Origin: Rhyacophila brunnea
Lineage: Eukaryota > Arthropoda > Insecta > Trichoptera > Rhyacophilidae
Length of the DNA: 64,000 nt
Direction of reading: 5' to 3'
Assembly: GCA_022495005.1 (NCBI GenBank)
Contig: JAGYXB010001793.1
Location: 806,001 to 870,000 of the forward strand
The notes below the pieces were generated by a model. That model saw nothing but the letters and a program-made list of their open reading frames with translations, was not told the DNA's origin and searched no databases. Both the position numbers and the translations under genes were made by a program. Of the stretch, positions 47,601 through 57,765 are shown in pieces. Positions within the stretch are counted from its first letter, which is position 1; every line of letters starts with the position of its first letter.

Positions 47601-48455
47601 ATTATGGACATCATTATTATAAAAAAATTGAAGACAACAATTGACCCTGATAAAATATTAACTTTTAATTATTAGTATCAACAGGGCAGGGCTATTCTAA
47701 CATATCACTTAACTCCAAAATCTATAAAGAAATTGATAAATATGAGATATATCGTATGTATCCTGATTTTTTTTAATTCGGTCGCCCATGTTAACCGCGA
47801 TCTGTAAAATTTTGCAGGGTAACATAGTTAACACGTCTTACTTGGTTTCAAATTATTGTAGATAGTATTGTTTATGGAATTCGTCCGAGTGATATCCATG
47901 TTATTTTGGAGCAATGAAAATAACGGAAATGTTTTGTTGTGTTAACTATTAAATACCTCTGCCGAAATAACAAACATTTAACTAATTGAAACCGGTCTTG
48001 GTTGTTATATAATAATTGTGGTACACGTACAATACTTTGAAGTAATTCGTATTAGTATTAGTAAGTATAGTTTAATAAAGTGTTTCATCAATAATTAACA
48101 TTAAAAATAATAACATTACGATCTATATTTAGATTAATTAAAATGTTTGCAATATAATTTTACCACATTAACAGCATTAATTGAGCTGAATAATTGCCTT
48201 GACTGAAACAATTTATTGACTGATAACTACTGACCATTTTACTACTCGCGCATCAGTGGTGACACACCATCGACATGACTTGACAAGTTAGAAGCAAAAC
48301 TCCCTGTTGATAGGAGGTAAACGATGGGTACCAAAAATAATGATACTTAAATAGACGGTCATGCTTATTATGTAGATATTTATTTAATTTTATTAACACT
48401 GTCAATTCATGATGGTAATGCATTGTATTAATAATTTTAATAAAACACATTTATT
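44651..48455. other. AT-rich DNA, no supported feature
   Basis: Only short chance frames (for example 45372-45611, 46667-46906). A weak inverted pair, GGTCTTATCAT/ATGGTAAGAC, near 46450-46490 is too short to call. Confidence 0.4.
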
Positions 48456-48461
48456 TGAACT

Positions 48462-48592
48462 GAATCCACTTTTTTATGTTAAATAATTGTACCAGTTTCA
48501 TCCACCTCAGAGGGACATTTTCATTTTTTTTTTAAATGTTCCTTTGAGGTGGATGACACCGATACAAATATTTAACATAAAAAAGTGGATTC
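48462..48592. mobile_element. Foldback element with 59-bp arms
   Basis: Arms 48462-48520 and 48534-48592 are complementary with about 6 mismatches and separated by 13 bases. The outer end is GAATCCACTTTTTTATG. No TSD is identifiable. A MITE or foldback element. Confidence 0.7.
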
Positions 48593-48599
48593 TGTTAAA

Positions 48600-49840
48600 A
48601 AATTCTTCATGGCTTCTCATGTTTTCTGCATTCTTTTTGGCCTATGGTCTTGCGTTGATAAAGATTTCCGTATAAATTACCTAATTATTTCAATAGCCCA
48701 CCTGCTTCAAGGGCTATTTCGTATAATTATATTTGGTAGCATCATTGGATGACCAAATTTCTCCTTATGGATTCAATGAATACAACAGAAAATTGAATAG
48801 TTTACTGAGAATATAAATATATTGTGTATTTTTATAAAATATAAAAATACATACATACGTCCGTAAGTATGAAAGTGTGACATTTTTGTTAATAATTTTG
48901 CCTGCGACACTACTGTATTACAAAATACAAATTGTTAAAAGCTTGATAATGGATACGATACCGTGTTTATTTTGAAACGATATCCATATTAGTTAGATAA
49001 TGATAACGATTTGATAATTTTTAATTGAACTCAATTTCATTTTATAAATATCTGTCTGTGAAAACGTTTTAAAATTTTTTGCGTATTATGAATTCCAATA
49101 CCCAGGTATTAATTTTGTCAAATTTTCAAAACAAGATATTTACCTAATATGGAAATACAAAGTAAGTCTGACAACTAGAAAGATATTTAAATCTTCGTTT
49201 AATATGTACATGCCATAATAATGTTTAACTACACCAAACTAATTATATGGGTCAATTACCTATTAGAAAATCAAAATTTCGTTTTTTGAAAATCATAATA
49301 TCAATCGCATATTAGATACATATTTAATAAGTTTAGTATAAATTAATAAAACTTAAAATAAACTTAATTTTCGCGGACAACTTTTAGACATGATTTTGAG
49401 ACTTGGAAGGCGATGAATAATATAATAGGTACATAATATATTATAATAAAGTTATTATATAAATTTATACGTGTCGAGTAACATGTTTATTATCGCTATA
49501 CTGTAGCGATATCATATCATCGGTTTTCCGAAATGCCCTCGGGATATATTGATGTGAAAATGTCTATAGACTGCGATAATATCTATATCAATATCCATAA
49601 AGTCTTTGACTTGTTATAGAGAACAGTGTGTGGACAGGTATTTTGCCTTACTCTTGGGATTAGTTTGTATGGAGTTAACTGGTTATATTATTAGCATATA
49701 AATAAGATATTTCAAACATATACCTACAGTTACTTAGTAAAAATCCATATATTTTATTTTATAATTCAATATTTTTATATTATATTTATGAGCAAATAAA
49801 CTTAACAAAATACAAAGAATGCACTTCAATACAATTTAAT
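48600..49840. other. AT-rich DNA, no supported feature
   Basis: Nothing recognised. Confidence 0.4.
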
Positions 49841-49844
49841 AAAC

Positions 49845-50225
49845 TATATTTTTTATTCAACCTATAGTTAGGAAGATTTGAGAATGTAACATTTTTATTG
49901 AACATATTATTATAATTTGAAAACACCTCAGAAAAATCTCTGTAAAAATACGACGTCTGGTGGAACTAGAACGTATCCAATTTCGGCCAATGTGCTTTAT
50001 CAATTATTGAGCCACCCGCATTCTACGCAAATATGAAGAATTTTATAAGAGATTGGCTGGAATGCGAGTGGATCAATTATTGATAAAGCACATTGGCCGG
50101 AGTGCGATGTGTTCGAATCCCGCCCGGCGTCCTATTTATTTGCAAGGATTTCGTCGAGTACGTAGATAATAATAATATATTTCTGAGGTGTTTTTGAAAT
50201 ATGTAAATTGAATAAAATTTGCTAC
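49845..50225. repeat. Family T head-to-head inverted pair
   Basis: 49845-50020 is a minus copy (L: ATTTTTTATTCAACC; M: TTGAAAACACCTCAGAAA; R with TGTGCTTTATCAATTATTGA). 50055-50220 is a plus copy (GATCAATTATTGATAAAGCA, GTTCGAATCCCGCCCGGCG, then TTTCTGAGGTGTTTTTGAAA). The two face each other across about 35 bp, making a foldable structure of about 380 bp. The plus copy retains a good B box (GTTCGAATCCC, near 50111). Confidence 0.75.
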
Positions 50226-50879
50226 TAATTGATATTGAGTGTTTTAATTCGATGCCTAATCAATACGCGTCTAGAAACGTGTATATTTTTGAAATTCAAA
50301 GATAACTAACAAAATAATAATAAGAAATGTGCGTTGTGGGAAACTTTCGTCCAATTATCAATTATTTATAATAATCATTACTGATTTTTCTAGAAAATTA
50401 AAATATATTTGAATAAAAATAATTTTTAGCTATTTAAATTTTGAGCTATATAAGGTCTTCATCTAGCACTGCATCGACTTCGTTGTTCCATGATGCAGCT
50501 TTCAAAATTTTGGCTAATTAAGATCACATTTTTTTATGAGTCTATTACATATTAAAATTTTATTTTTTAGTAAAACTAAGTCCACATCGGGATCACTAAT
50601 CCATTATTAAATATTGCTCAAATAGTTGATAAATTAAAAAAGTTTACCATTCCTCAAATTTATCATCTATAAATCAGTCAAAATAATCCGTCAGATTTGC
50701 GTCCGCTTCGTTTCAATAATAAATTTACTTACGGTGGGAAGATTTTAATTTCTTCTTCGGCAAAGTTGTTACATAAACTTTCAAATTATAACAAGGGTTT
50801 GCAGCCTAGGTATTGTACCTACTGAAGTCCATCAGCTGTTGATAAAATACTCTAAGATAATAATTTATTCACATAAATA

Positions 50880-50947
50880 CTAATTTAATATACACTCAAT
50901 ACACTTTTGATACACACTATATGGTTGACACACATTTAATACACAAT
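50880..50947. repeat. ACACATTTAAT-type short tandem repeat, left part
   Basis: Loose repeats of TACACATTTAATACACA type up to the RTE fragment; continued beyond it at 51363-51480. Confidence 0.7.
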
Positions 50948-51362
50948 TATATTCTTCTTTTTGGTCGTTTACTCATGGCTAAGGATCGTGACCACTTTTA
51001 ATTTTGGCATCCTTTGAGCGACCAAGACTTTCCATCCTTCTCGATCTTCAGCTTCTCGCAGAACAGACTGAATAGTGCCATGCTTCGCCTTCCCTGGAGA
51101 CCACCCAAAATCACCAGTCTCTCCAGGTTGTCCGGTCCGCGCCTGACAATTTGTCCAAAAAACTGCAGAATTCGTCTCAGACATATTGCCGTTCTTTTAT
51201 CTACAGTCTTTGGATGATTGACTGGTTTGTCCTTTGATCCATCCAAGAAATACGAAGCATTCGGCACCAACACCACATCTCAAAGGCATTCATTGTTTTC
51301 CGCTCCATTGCCTACAAGGTCCATGACTCGACTCCGTAGACGAATATAGAGAACACTAATGT
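50948..51362 (-). pseudogene. RTE 3'-terminal relic inside a tandem repeat
   Basis: The minus strand from about 51355 reads VFSIFVYGVESWTL, AMERKTMNAFEMWCWCRML, ICLRRILQFFGQIVRRGPD and LKGCQN, then a stop, ending near 50948 with AAAAAGAAGAAT. This is the RT C-terminal layout (YG.E.WT, RML, GH.VRR) of an RTE family different from the 616-3326 copy. At least one frameshift and one stop. The short-period repeat lies directly on both sides. Confidence 0.75.
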
Positions 51363-51480
51363 TTGCACAATACACATTTAATACACGTTTAATGCACATT
51401 TTATACACATTTAATACACATTAATACACTTTAATACACATTAATACACTTTAATACACATTTTATACACATTTATTACT
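51363..51480. repeat. ACACATTTAAT-type short tandem repeat, right part
   Basis: About ten units alternating ACACATTTAAT and ACACTTTAAT; the same repeat as 50880-50947, split by the LINE fragment. Confidence 0.85.
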
Positions 51481-51944
51481 TATTTAATACTTACTTACTT
51501 AATAGTTACTGATATTGACTTGCGGTGGTTAATGTGTTTTCAAAAAAAAGAGAAATTGAAAGAAAGAGAAGTTAAACCGATGTAAAAATATCGGAAAACT
51601 TTTGATTGAGACTTTCCTTTATTTTTCCTTGCCCGTTCAACTTTCCGAGTGAGTGTTTTCTTCGTCTTCTTTTGCAGCGAGATCTCACGCAACTTTTAGA
51701 TTATTTTTCCCTTTTCTATGGAAAAGTTGGTGGAAAACTTTATACCTAGCCGCTCCTGGCTTGATTCATTTAATTAATTACACTGACCATATTAACGGAA
51801 TACTTGTGGACCATTTTATTAAATTCTGCAAGGAATCTTAGGTATAGTATTACTTGATACATTCTTAAAGCCTCAGTCACTTCACTTATTGCATTAATAC
51901 TTTGTTATAATACATTATTGATTAATGCATAATCTTTAATTAAC

Positions 51945-52018
51945 TATTTCTTTTATTCAACGAATAATTCACAAGAGTTAAAAATATACCATTCTAATTA
52001 TTGAATATATATATTAAT
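51945..52018 (-). repeat. Family T block L, solo
   Basis: TTTTATTCAACGAATAATTC to ATTCTAATTATTGAATAT; only the tail block is present. Confidence 0.6.
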
Positions 52019-52019
52019 T

Positions 52020-52645
52020 ATTGATATTCTGTAGTTGTCAGTATATTATTGATCAAATATCTACTTTTAATGTATCAAATTATTCGACTGCAATAGTAAA
52101 TTCTCAGCGACTCAGATACCGGTAAACAACTGTTTAACTGTGTCAGCAGATTGATTGGCGATATTAAATACGGTATCGCAATGGAAAATTAGTCTTATAT
52201 CTATTCTCATAGTATCATATTTTATTATGACTGTAATAATAAATAAAATTCACAGCTACTCGTATTTAAACCGCTGACTCGTTCAATATAATTATATACT
52301 AGAATATAATATTTAGGTATTACTTTTGACTGTATAAATTACGAATCATGATTTATCAAAACGTCACTCGAATATACGTTTCCAGTCTGTTACCATCGCA
52401 GTCTCTATATCGCTTCGCCCAATATCTGATTATACCGCGATGCGGACCTCGGATCCGTACCTATCATAAGTTTAGTATTACTGCTGTAACATACTATTGT
52501 ACCAACTGTTACGCCTAATAAAACTCGCTCCTGCATACACCTTCGACTTCTTCATCATCATCCTCAACACCATAACTTACGACACATCGACGACTCCCAA
52601 AGTGATAACACACACATCGAACACAACGGAACATACATCATTTTG
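52020..52645. other. Mixed-composition DNA, no firm feature
   Basis: 52370-52640 is GC-richer and T/C-rich with CCTAATAAAACTCGCTCCTG, which looks like the polyadenylation region of an LTR. I find no partner LTR and no TSD. Confidence 0.3.
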
Positions 52646-52649
52646 AAAA

Positions 52650-53160
52650 ACACTTCCGAGAAAATATATTATAACCAATAGAATATTGTTCAAAATTATG
52701 TATGTTCAATAATTAGCATAGTACATTCTTAAATCTTGTGAATTATTCGTTGAATAAAATAAATAGTTAATTAAAGAATTTGAGTAAGTACAAGTAAGTT
52801 ACGTCATAAAATATTGGAGAATTCCGTGACGTCGGTTAGTAATTGAAGTTGTATATGTACCTATTTTGATTTAATAAACAAAAACCGATCGCCAATAGTA
52901 GCTTGATTTGGAAGAACGTTGATGAGCAGGTATTGAAAGGCCAATAGTTAAAGTTTGTCGTCATTAGAATGTCACCTCATAGCATAGTGGATAATGCGCG
53001 GATTAGGCCGTAAACCCAGGAAACGCAGGTTCGATTCCTGCCGGGTGTCTTACTTTTTTCAAAAAGATTTTTTAAATTGGTTATAATATATTTTCTCAGG
53101 AGTGTTTTCAAAATGATGTATGTTCAATAATTATAATGCATAATCATCATAAATGCCATA
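52650..53160 (+). repeat. Family T composite: inverted M, then L-H-R-M-L
   Basis: 52650-52687 is minus-oriented M (ACTTCCGAGAAAATATATT). Plus L follows (52690-52765, ending TTCGTTGAATAAAATAAA). Then comes H (52780-52974, AGTACAAGTAAGTTACGTC ... CGGTTAGTAATTG ... AGTTTGTCGTCATTAG), R (52975-53050), M (TTTTCTCAGGAGTGTTTTC) and a truncated L. R has the A box AGCATAGTGG (52981-52990) and the B box GGTTCGATTCC (53028-53038). These are the best Pol III boxes in the family, but the acceptor stem pairs only partly, so it is SINE, not tRNA. Confidence 0.75.
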
Positions 53161-53810
53161 TGTGGATATGTGTAGGTACGAGTAGTTTGTATTATATATT
53201 AAACGTTATAAACGTTAAAAGTTATACTCATGCTTCCTTTTAAGGATTCAAACATACGGTAAAAGTGTAAACTAGATTTTTTTTAATATTATTGTTCCTC
53301 AGACTATAAAGGTAATAGAGAGAAGATAGATTGCCAGTAGGCAGACTGATTTAATGTATGCCACATTATATATTACTACAATACGCACTGTGGAAAAAAC
53401 TCATTTCGCATTCATACTAACGCAAGCATCTGAAGGTAACTATCTCGCTGTAAAAAATAAATGGAGTCATAAACCATAAAATCACTGAGTTACTTTGCAT
53501 ACTACTCAAAAACGTATTACCGCGATACGTATGTAGATTCACGTGACAGCCATTTATTTAGATAAATGTAATTTGATTCAGTGGCGTGGAATGAAAATGG
53601 GCAACCGTCGTAAAGAAATTTGCGGTTATTTTACCCTGCATGTGCAGGAAAACAAATAAGAGAAATAGAACCGACGCTAAATTGTTTTGCATAACGGTAC
53701 GTCTAAAACATATTTTCAGCGTTACGACGCTGCGAGATAGTTAACGGATGCAAAAACAGATGTGCTCCATTGCAATATTATGAAGAGGATAGTAAACTAT
53801 GACACTCACT
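53160..53810. other. Mixed DNA; weak inverted pair
   Basis: TAACTATCTCGC occurs near 53440 and its complement GCGAGATAGTTA near 53732. The shared core is only about 12-15 bp. The stretch between is GC-richer. Not enough to call a MITE. Confidence 0.3.
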
Positions 53811-53814
53811 TAAT

Positions 53815-54318
53815 AAAAACAGAATAAAGACTTGTTTAGACGTTTTTATAATTCAATTTTAAAATAAAATTAATTAAAATTTTATACTATATCACTTTTG
53901 CGACCTACACTAGCCAATTGAAAATGCACAATGATAATTATTACGGTTATTTCTTGTTTATATAATAAATTAATACAAAAAAATCGGTGTGTGTACTTAT
54001 GTATGCGCGTTAGAAGTTTTACTTCTTTGGCGTAACAAAACAAAACTTGTGACAAACTAGATTCTTTGACTAGCTCTTAATTATTTTATTAAATTACACA
54101 CTCAAGAAAAAGGACCGCTTATTGGAACACAGTTGGTTTATTTATACACACTTTAACTTATATTACTTAATTATATAATGGTTTCTCGTTGTTTTTATTT
54201 TTAAAGTACCAAATGTCAATCTGACGTTTAATCTTTTGTTTACGTAAGGAATTGCAAATGGCCGTCAATAATAAAGTCGCTGCCTAGGCAACAGAACAAT
54301 TATAAACTATAATATTAT
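53815..54318 (+). repeat. Dispersed repeat family X, copy B (blocks Y then Z)
   Basis: Block Y (53815-53974, AACAGAATAAAGACTTG to TATAATAAATTAATA) matches 57085-57252. Block Z (53985-54318, CGGTGTGTGTACTTATGTAT ... TTGGCGTAACAAAA ... CCGCTTATTGGA ... TTTCTCGTTGTT ... CCTAGGCAAC ... ACTATAATATTAT) matches 5699-6276. The tRNA-like block X is absent. Confidence 0.75.
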
Positions 54319-54371
54319 CTCCTATATATTATTATCCTAAGAGATTTTGGAAAACGCACCAACTTTTTTAT

Positions 54372-54623
54372 TTAAATACCGTTTTGTTGATTATTAAAGG
54401 AATTCACTTCAATTTTTGGAGTCCCGAATCTACTTCCATTTAAATCCGGCACAATCTGATAAAACTCGACACAATCACAGATAATATCATTTTTAAATCG
54501 CGTTTTATATCCGTCACCATACATTTTCGTATCTTGCCTTTCGTCCACCGCAAATCGATTATAATGTCGCTTAATTCTTTCTATATAATCGAAATTTAAC
54601 AAATCTAAATTAATATTCCACAA
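54372..54623 (-). CDS. Unrecognised 83-codon frame
   Basis: A minus-strand frame with a protein-like composition (DYIERIKRHYNRF, then KNDIICDCVEFYQIV). It is well populated with charged and aromatic residues, unlike the AT-translated chance frames around it. No family recognised. It may be an exon of a host gene, a degenerate receptor or transposase piece, or chance. No upstream or downstream exon can be proposed. Confidence 0.2.
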   Translation of the reverse strand: MWNINLDLLNFDYIERIKRHYNRFAVDERQDTKMYGDGYKTRFKNDIICDCVEFYQIVPDLNGSRFGTPKIEVNSFNNQQNGI

Positions 54624-54639
54624 AATTATTCAAATCTGT

Positions 54640-55140
54640 AAGCAGTATATTGGCGTACTATTCATTTTAACAAGAGAAAAAAGCATATTTCCTCACTAAT
54701 TACTACTAAAATATAATCTTAAACCACTTCACTGCCACTTATCTGTCAAACTGAAATAATAGATGATTGATTTTCAATTGTTTACTTTTGTGATATAAAC
54801 AAGTTCATTTGACGTGTCAGAATTAAAATTTAGAATTTGCAGAAACAATCAAAAAATGTGACATTTCTATTAGCATGTTAAATAATCAATTTCAATCAAG
54901 ACATTTTTATTGTAAGATAAGTTTTCTATTAATTAATAAGTAACAAATTTGATTTTTTTAAATACTTCTTTGTGGCTGTTCACGAACTCTTTTTAATCGA
55001 ATAATTAGGCTACTAATTTCGATAGATTACAATATAGTCATATTAAGTTGCCATTGCAAACAATGAAATAAATTAAAAAGAATTGTTATAGTTAACAAAA
55101 TTTGTGATATTGTATAATATCTACCTATTTTTATTTTTTA
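54640..55140. other. AT-rich DNA, no supported feature
   Basis: Nothing recognised. Confidence 0.4.
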
Positions 55141-55142
55141 CC

Positions 55143-56092
55143 ATCCTTATCATCATCAATCTGGACCTATCCACTGCTGGATGAAGGCCTCCTCAGCCTT
55201 ATTATACTCCTTACTTACACACGAATTATTATATTTATCAAAATCAGTGATATTATACTATCTACCTATCTATATTTATAATGCCTTTATTATCACGAGC
55301 CTTAATAAATCCACTGCTGGATGACGGCCTCTCTACGTTGATTGTATTTTTGATAGTATTGAATTTCATCATCATCATCAATCCACTGCTGGATGAAGGG
55401 TTTGTTTTAACGAATTTGTGATATTATACTTATTTCTATCATCCTTATCATCATCGACCTGAACAAATCTACTGCTGGATAAAGGCCTCCCATAGCCTGA
55501 TTATACTCCTTTCTGTCATATGAATTGCTGTATTTATCAAAATTGGTGATATTATATCATATCTATTTATATTATATCATGAGGCTGAATTAATCCACTG
55601 ATGGATGAAGGGTTCCGCAACTTGATTCTACTACTATAGTTTTAACGAATTTGTGATATTATACCTATTTCTATCGTCCTTATCATCATCGACCTGAACC
55701 AATCCACTGCTGGATAAAGGCCTCCCTAGCCTGATTACACTCCTTTATATCATTTGAATTGCTGTATTTATCAAAATTGGTGATATTATATTATATCTAT
55801 TTATATTATATCATGAGCCTGAATCAATCCACTGATGGATGAAGGCCTTTCTAATTTGTTTGTATTTCTGTCGGTCATACGGTCATATGAATTGCTATAT
55901 TTTTCGAAATTGCTGATATTATATTCACCCATTCATAATTTTGTCATTATCATCATCAACCAAGATCAATCCACTGCTGGATGAAGGTTATCCCAACATA
56001 ATTCTACTCTTCTTAGTCATATAAACTGCTATATTTTTTTAAATTTGTGATTTTATATACCTACCCATTTATATCGTTATTATCGTCATCAA

Positions 56093-56124
<32 letters not shown>

Positions 56125-56145
56125 TTTAAGCTGATTCCACATTTT
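55143..56145 (+). repeat. Satellite-like array of nine CCACTGCTGGATGAAGGCC units
   Basis: The core occurs near 55171, 55307, 55381, 55467, 55590, 55700, 55827, 55967 and 56100. Spacings are mostly 110-140 bp, with two short units of about 75-85 bp. Each unit runs CATCATCA, CCTG, the core, CCTGATTATACTCCTTT, TCATATGAATTGCTGTATTT, ATCAAAATTGGTGATATTAT and TATATTTAT. The core resembles a motif often seen at the ends of lepidopteran retroelements, but here it is amplified in tandem. Units differ considerably, so the array is old. Confidence 0.85.
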
Positions 56146-56149
56146 TAGG

Positions 56150-56870
56150 TTTTATAAATTCCTGTTTTTATCAGAATTGGTCTATTCCTCTCAGATATAA
56201 TATGTATTGTTTTATTATTTATTAACATTTGTCTCAATATGAATGTCCCGCACTGGAAAACTATATTGGTTAAGGTTAATTTTGAATTCAAAATTTGATT
56301 TTGTAAATATTATTCTATGGCTGCAGGCATTTATTTTTTATAGACAATGAAATAAAACAATGTTTAAATTTGTTTTTTATGCTGCTAACCTTTTTCTAAT
56401 ATGTAAATGGGACCCGAAAGAGATTAATATTTTGATATAATGGATCGCTTTTTAAGATAATCACATATTATTGCTGTATATTCGAACGAATGAGATGTAT
56501 AATTATTTATCATATTTAAATGCACATACCTACACATATATTGTATTAAAATTAAAATGTCATTGGTAGCAATCGGCGATTCTAGCGGCGATTCTAGACG
56601 GCCTAGCAGCGTGAAGTGGTGTCAGACGATATTGTGAAGGCCAGACTCCAGAATAGACTACGCATACGACTCCAAATTTGTATGGCAGTGACGACATGCA
56701 AATCGTAAAACTGACAAATCAGCAAAATGTCAAACTGTCTAACGTGAATGAAAATCCATCCCGAAGAGAAAATTATGGCGCCGTCTATACATACTTTACA
56801 ATTATATTAAAATCCAACACAATGTCATAATAATGAAAAGCTATCTGAAAGACCTAGCAAGACAGACTGG
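56150..56870. other. Mostly AT-rich DNA
   Basis: A GC-richer patch at 56560-56780 (GGCGATTCTA twice) has no further content recognised. Confidence 0.35.
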
Positions 56871-56873
56871 CGA

Positions 56874-56893
56874 GAGCCAGCTGGCTCAGCTAG
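56874..56893 (+). repeat. Helitron-like 3' terminus candidate
   Basis: The perfect palindrome GAGCCAGCTGGCTC (56874-56887) is followed by AGCTAG and then T. A short hairpin just before CTAG and a T target is how Helitron 3' ends look. No matching 5' end was located, so this is a candidate only. Confidence 0.3.
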
Positions 56894-57252
56894 TACTGTA
56901 TAATCTTCACGATTGCAGTATCATACTGTGGCGTATACTATGGCTGATAACCGAACAATCCGTGGTTCGAATCCAATCGAGTGCATTTTTTTCGTGTGAA
57001 AAAAATAAATTATGTGTTAAATGTCACATGCCAAAAAAAAACTTTAATCTAATTTCCCAAACGCGTCAAAAGAAGCATAAGTTCAAAACAGAATAAAAAC
57101 TTGTTAAGACGTTTTATAATTCAATTTCAAAATCAAATTAATTAAAATTTTATACAATTCTACTTTTGCGACCCACACTGTGCGCACTAGCCAATGGAAA
57201 ATGCACACTGATAACGAATACGGTTTATCCTTGTCTATATAATAAATTAATA
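56894..57252 (+). repeat. Dispersed repeat family X, copy C (blocks X then Y)
   Basis: Block X (56894-57070) carries the tRNA-like core GGCTGATAACCG and the B box GGTTCGAATCC, and ends TGTCACATGCCAAAAAA...CCCAAACGCGTC, as in copy A. Block Y (57085-57252) follows at once, as in copy B. Block Z is absent. Confidence 0.75.
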
Positions 57253-57357
57253 TAATAAAAAAGGTAAAAACCATATTAACTATAAAGGATCAGTTAGGAT
57301 AAAAAAAAATTTGAATATTTAATTAGTAAAAACCCGTAGAAGATACCTTTTTTTCCG

Positions 57358-57600
57358 ACCATGTCTGATCCTAATAGGATCATATATGGGCATCCACAAA
57401 AAAGAGGTTTGTATTAACAGATTTTGTTTTTTTACCAGAAATGGATGTCAGACACTTGCTCAAACTATTAGGTCCATGCTCTGACAGACACAAATTGAAA
57501 AACAATATTTGTACTTGCCAGACCCAGGATTCAAACCTGAGACCCACGGCGTGATAGTCCAACGCTTAAGCCGCGTGGCCACTGACGGGGCCCTCTACTG
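57358..57600 (-). repeat. Family S tRNA-derived SINE, copy 2
   Basis: The minus strand starts CCCCGTCAGTGGCCACGCGG, with an A-box-like TGGCCACGCGGCTTAAGCG (57563-57581) and a B box GGTTTGAATCC (57528-57538) about 25 bp apart. The body shared with 16362-16590 follows, ending AGGATCAGACATGG. The tRNA-like head is better preserved than in copy 1. Confidence 0.8.
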
Positions 57601-57726
57601 CCACGGCTAGTTCCAAGGGTTTGGAAGCAGAGGTTGTCAATGCCTTGAGGAGTCACAGGCCAAGGTTTGCAGATGGATGGTCATCAGAATAAAACTCATA
57701 GTCGGTAGATGTTCCATATATTGTTC

Positions 57727-57765
57727 AAGTTCACAAAAGTTCACAAAAGTTCACAATAGTTCATC
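57727..57765. repeat. AGTTCACAAA minisatellite
   Basis: About four 10-11-bp units (GTTCACAAAA). Confidence 0.8.

Noticed and set aside
52370..52645. Solo LTR suggested by CCTAATAAAACTCGCTCC
   Set aside because: Same reasons: no partner, no TSD, ends undefined.
52975..53050. A tRNA gene
   Set aside because: A and B boxes are good, but the acceptor stem pairs only partly and the sequence continues into the M and L blocks shared with many copies, so it is a SINE head.
53427..53755. MITE suggested by TAACTATCTCGC and its complement
   Set aside because: The shared arm is only 12-15 bp and no duplication flanks it.
55143..56145. CRISPR array
   Set aside because: Eukaryotic context, units diverged and repeats longer than the intervening sequence; it is a minisatellite.
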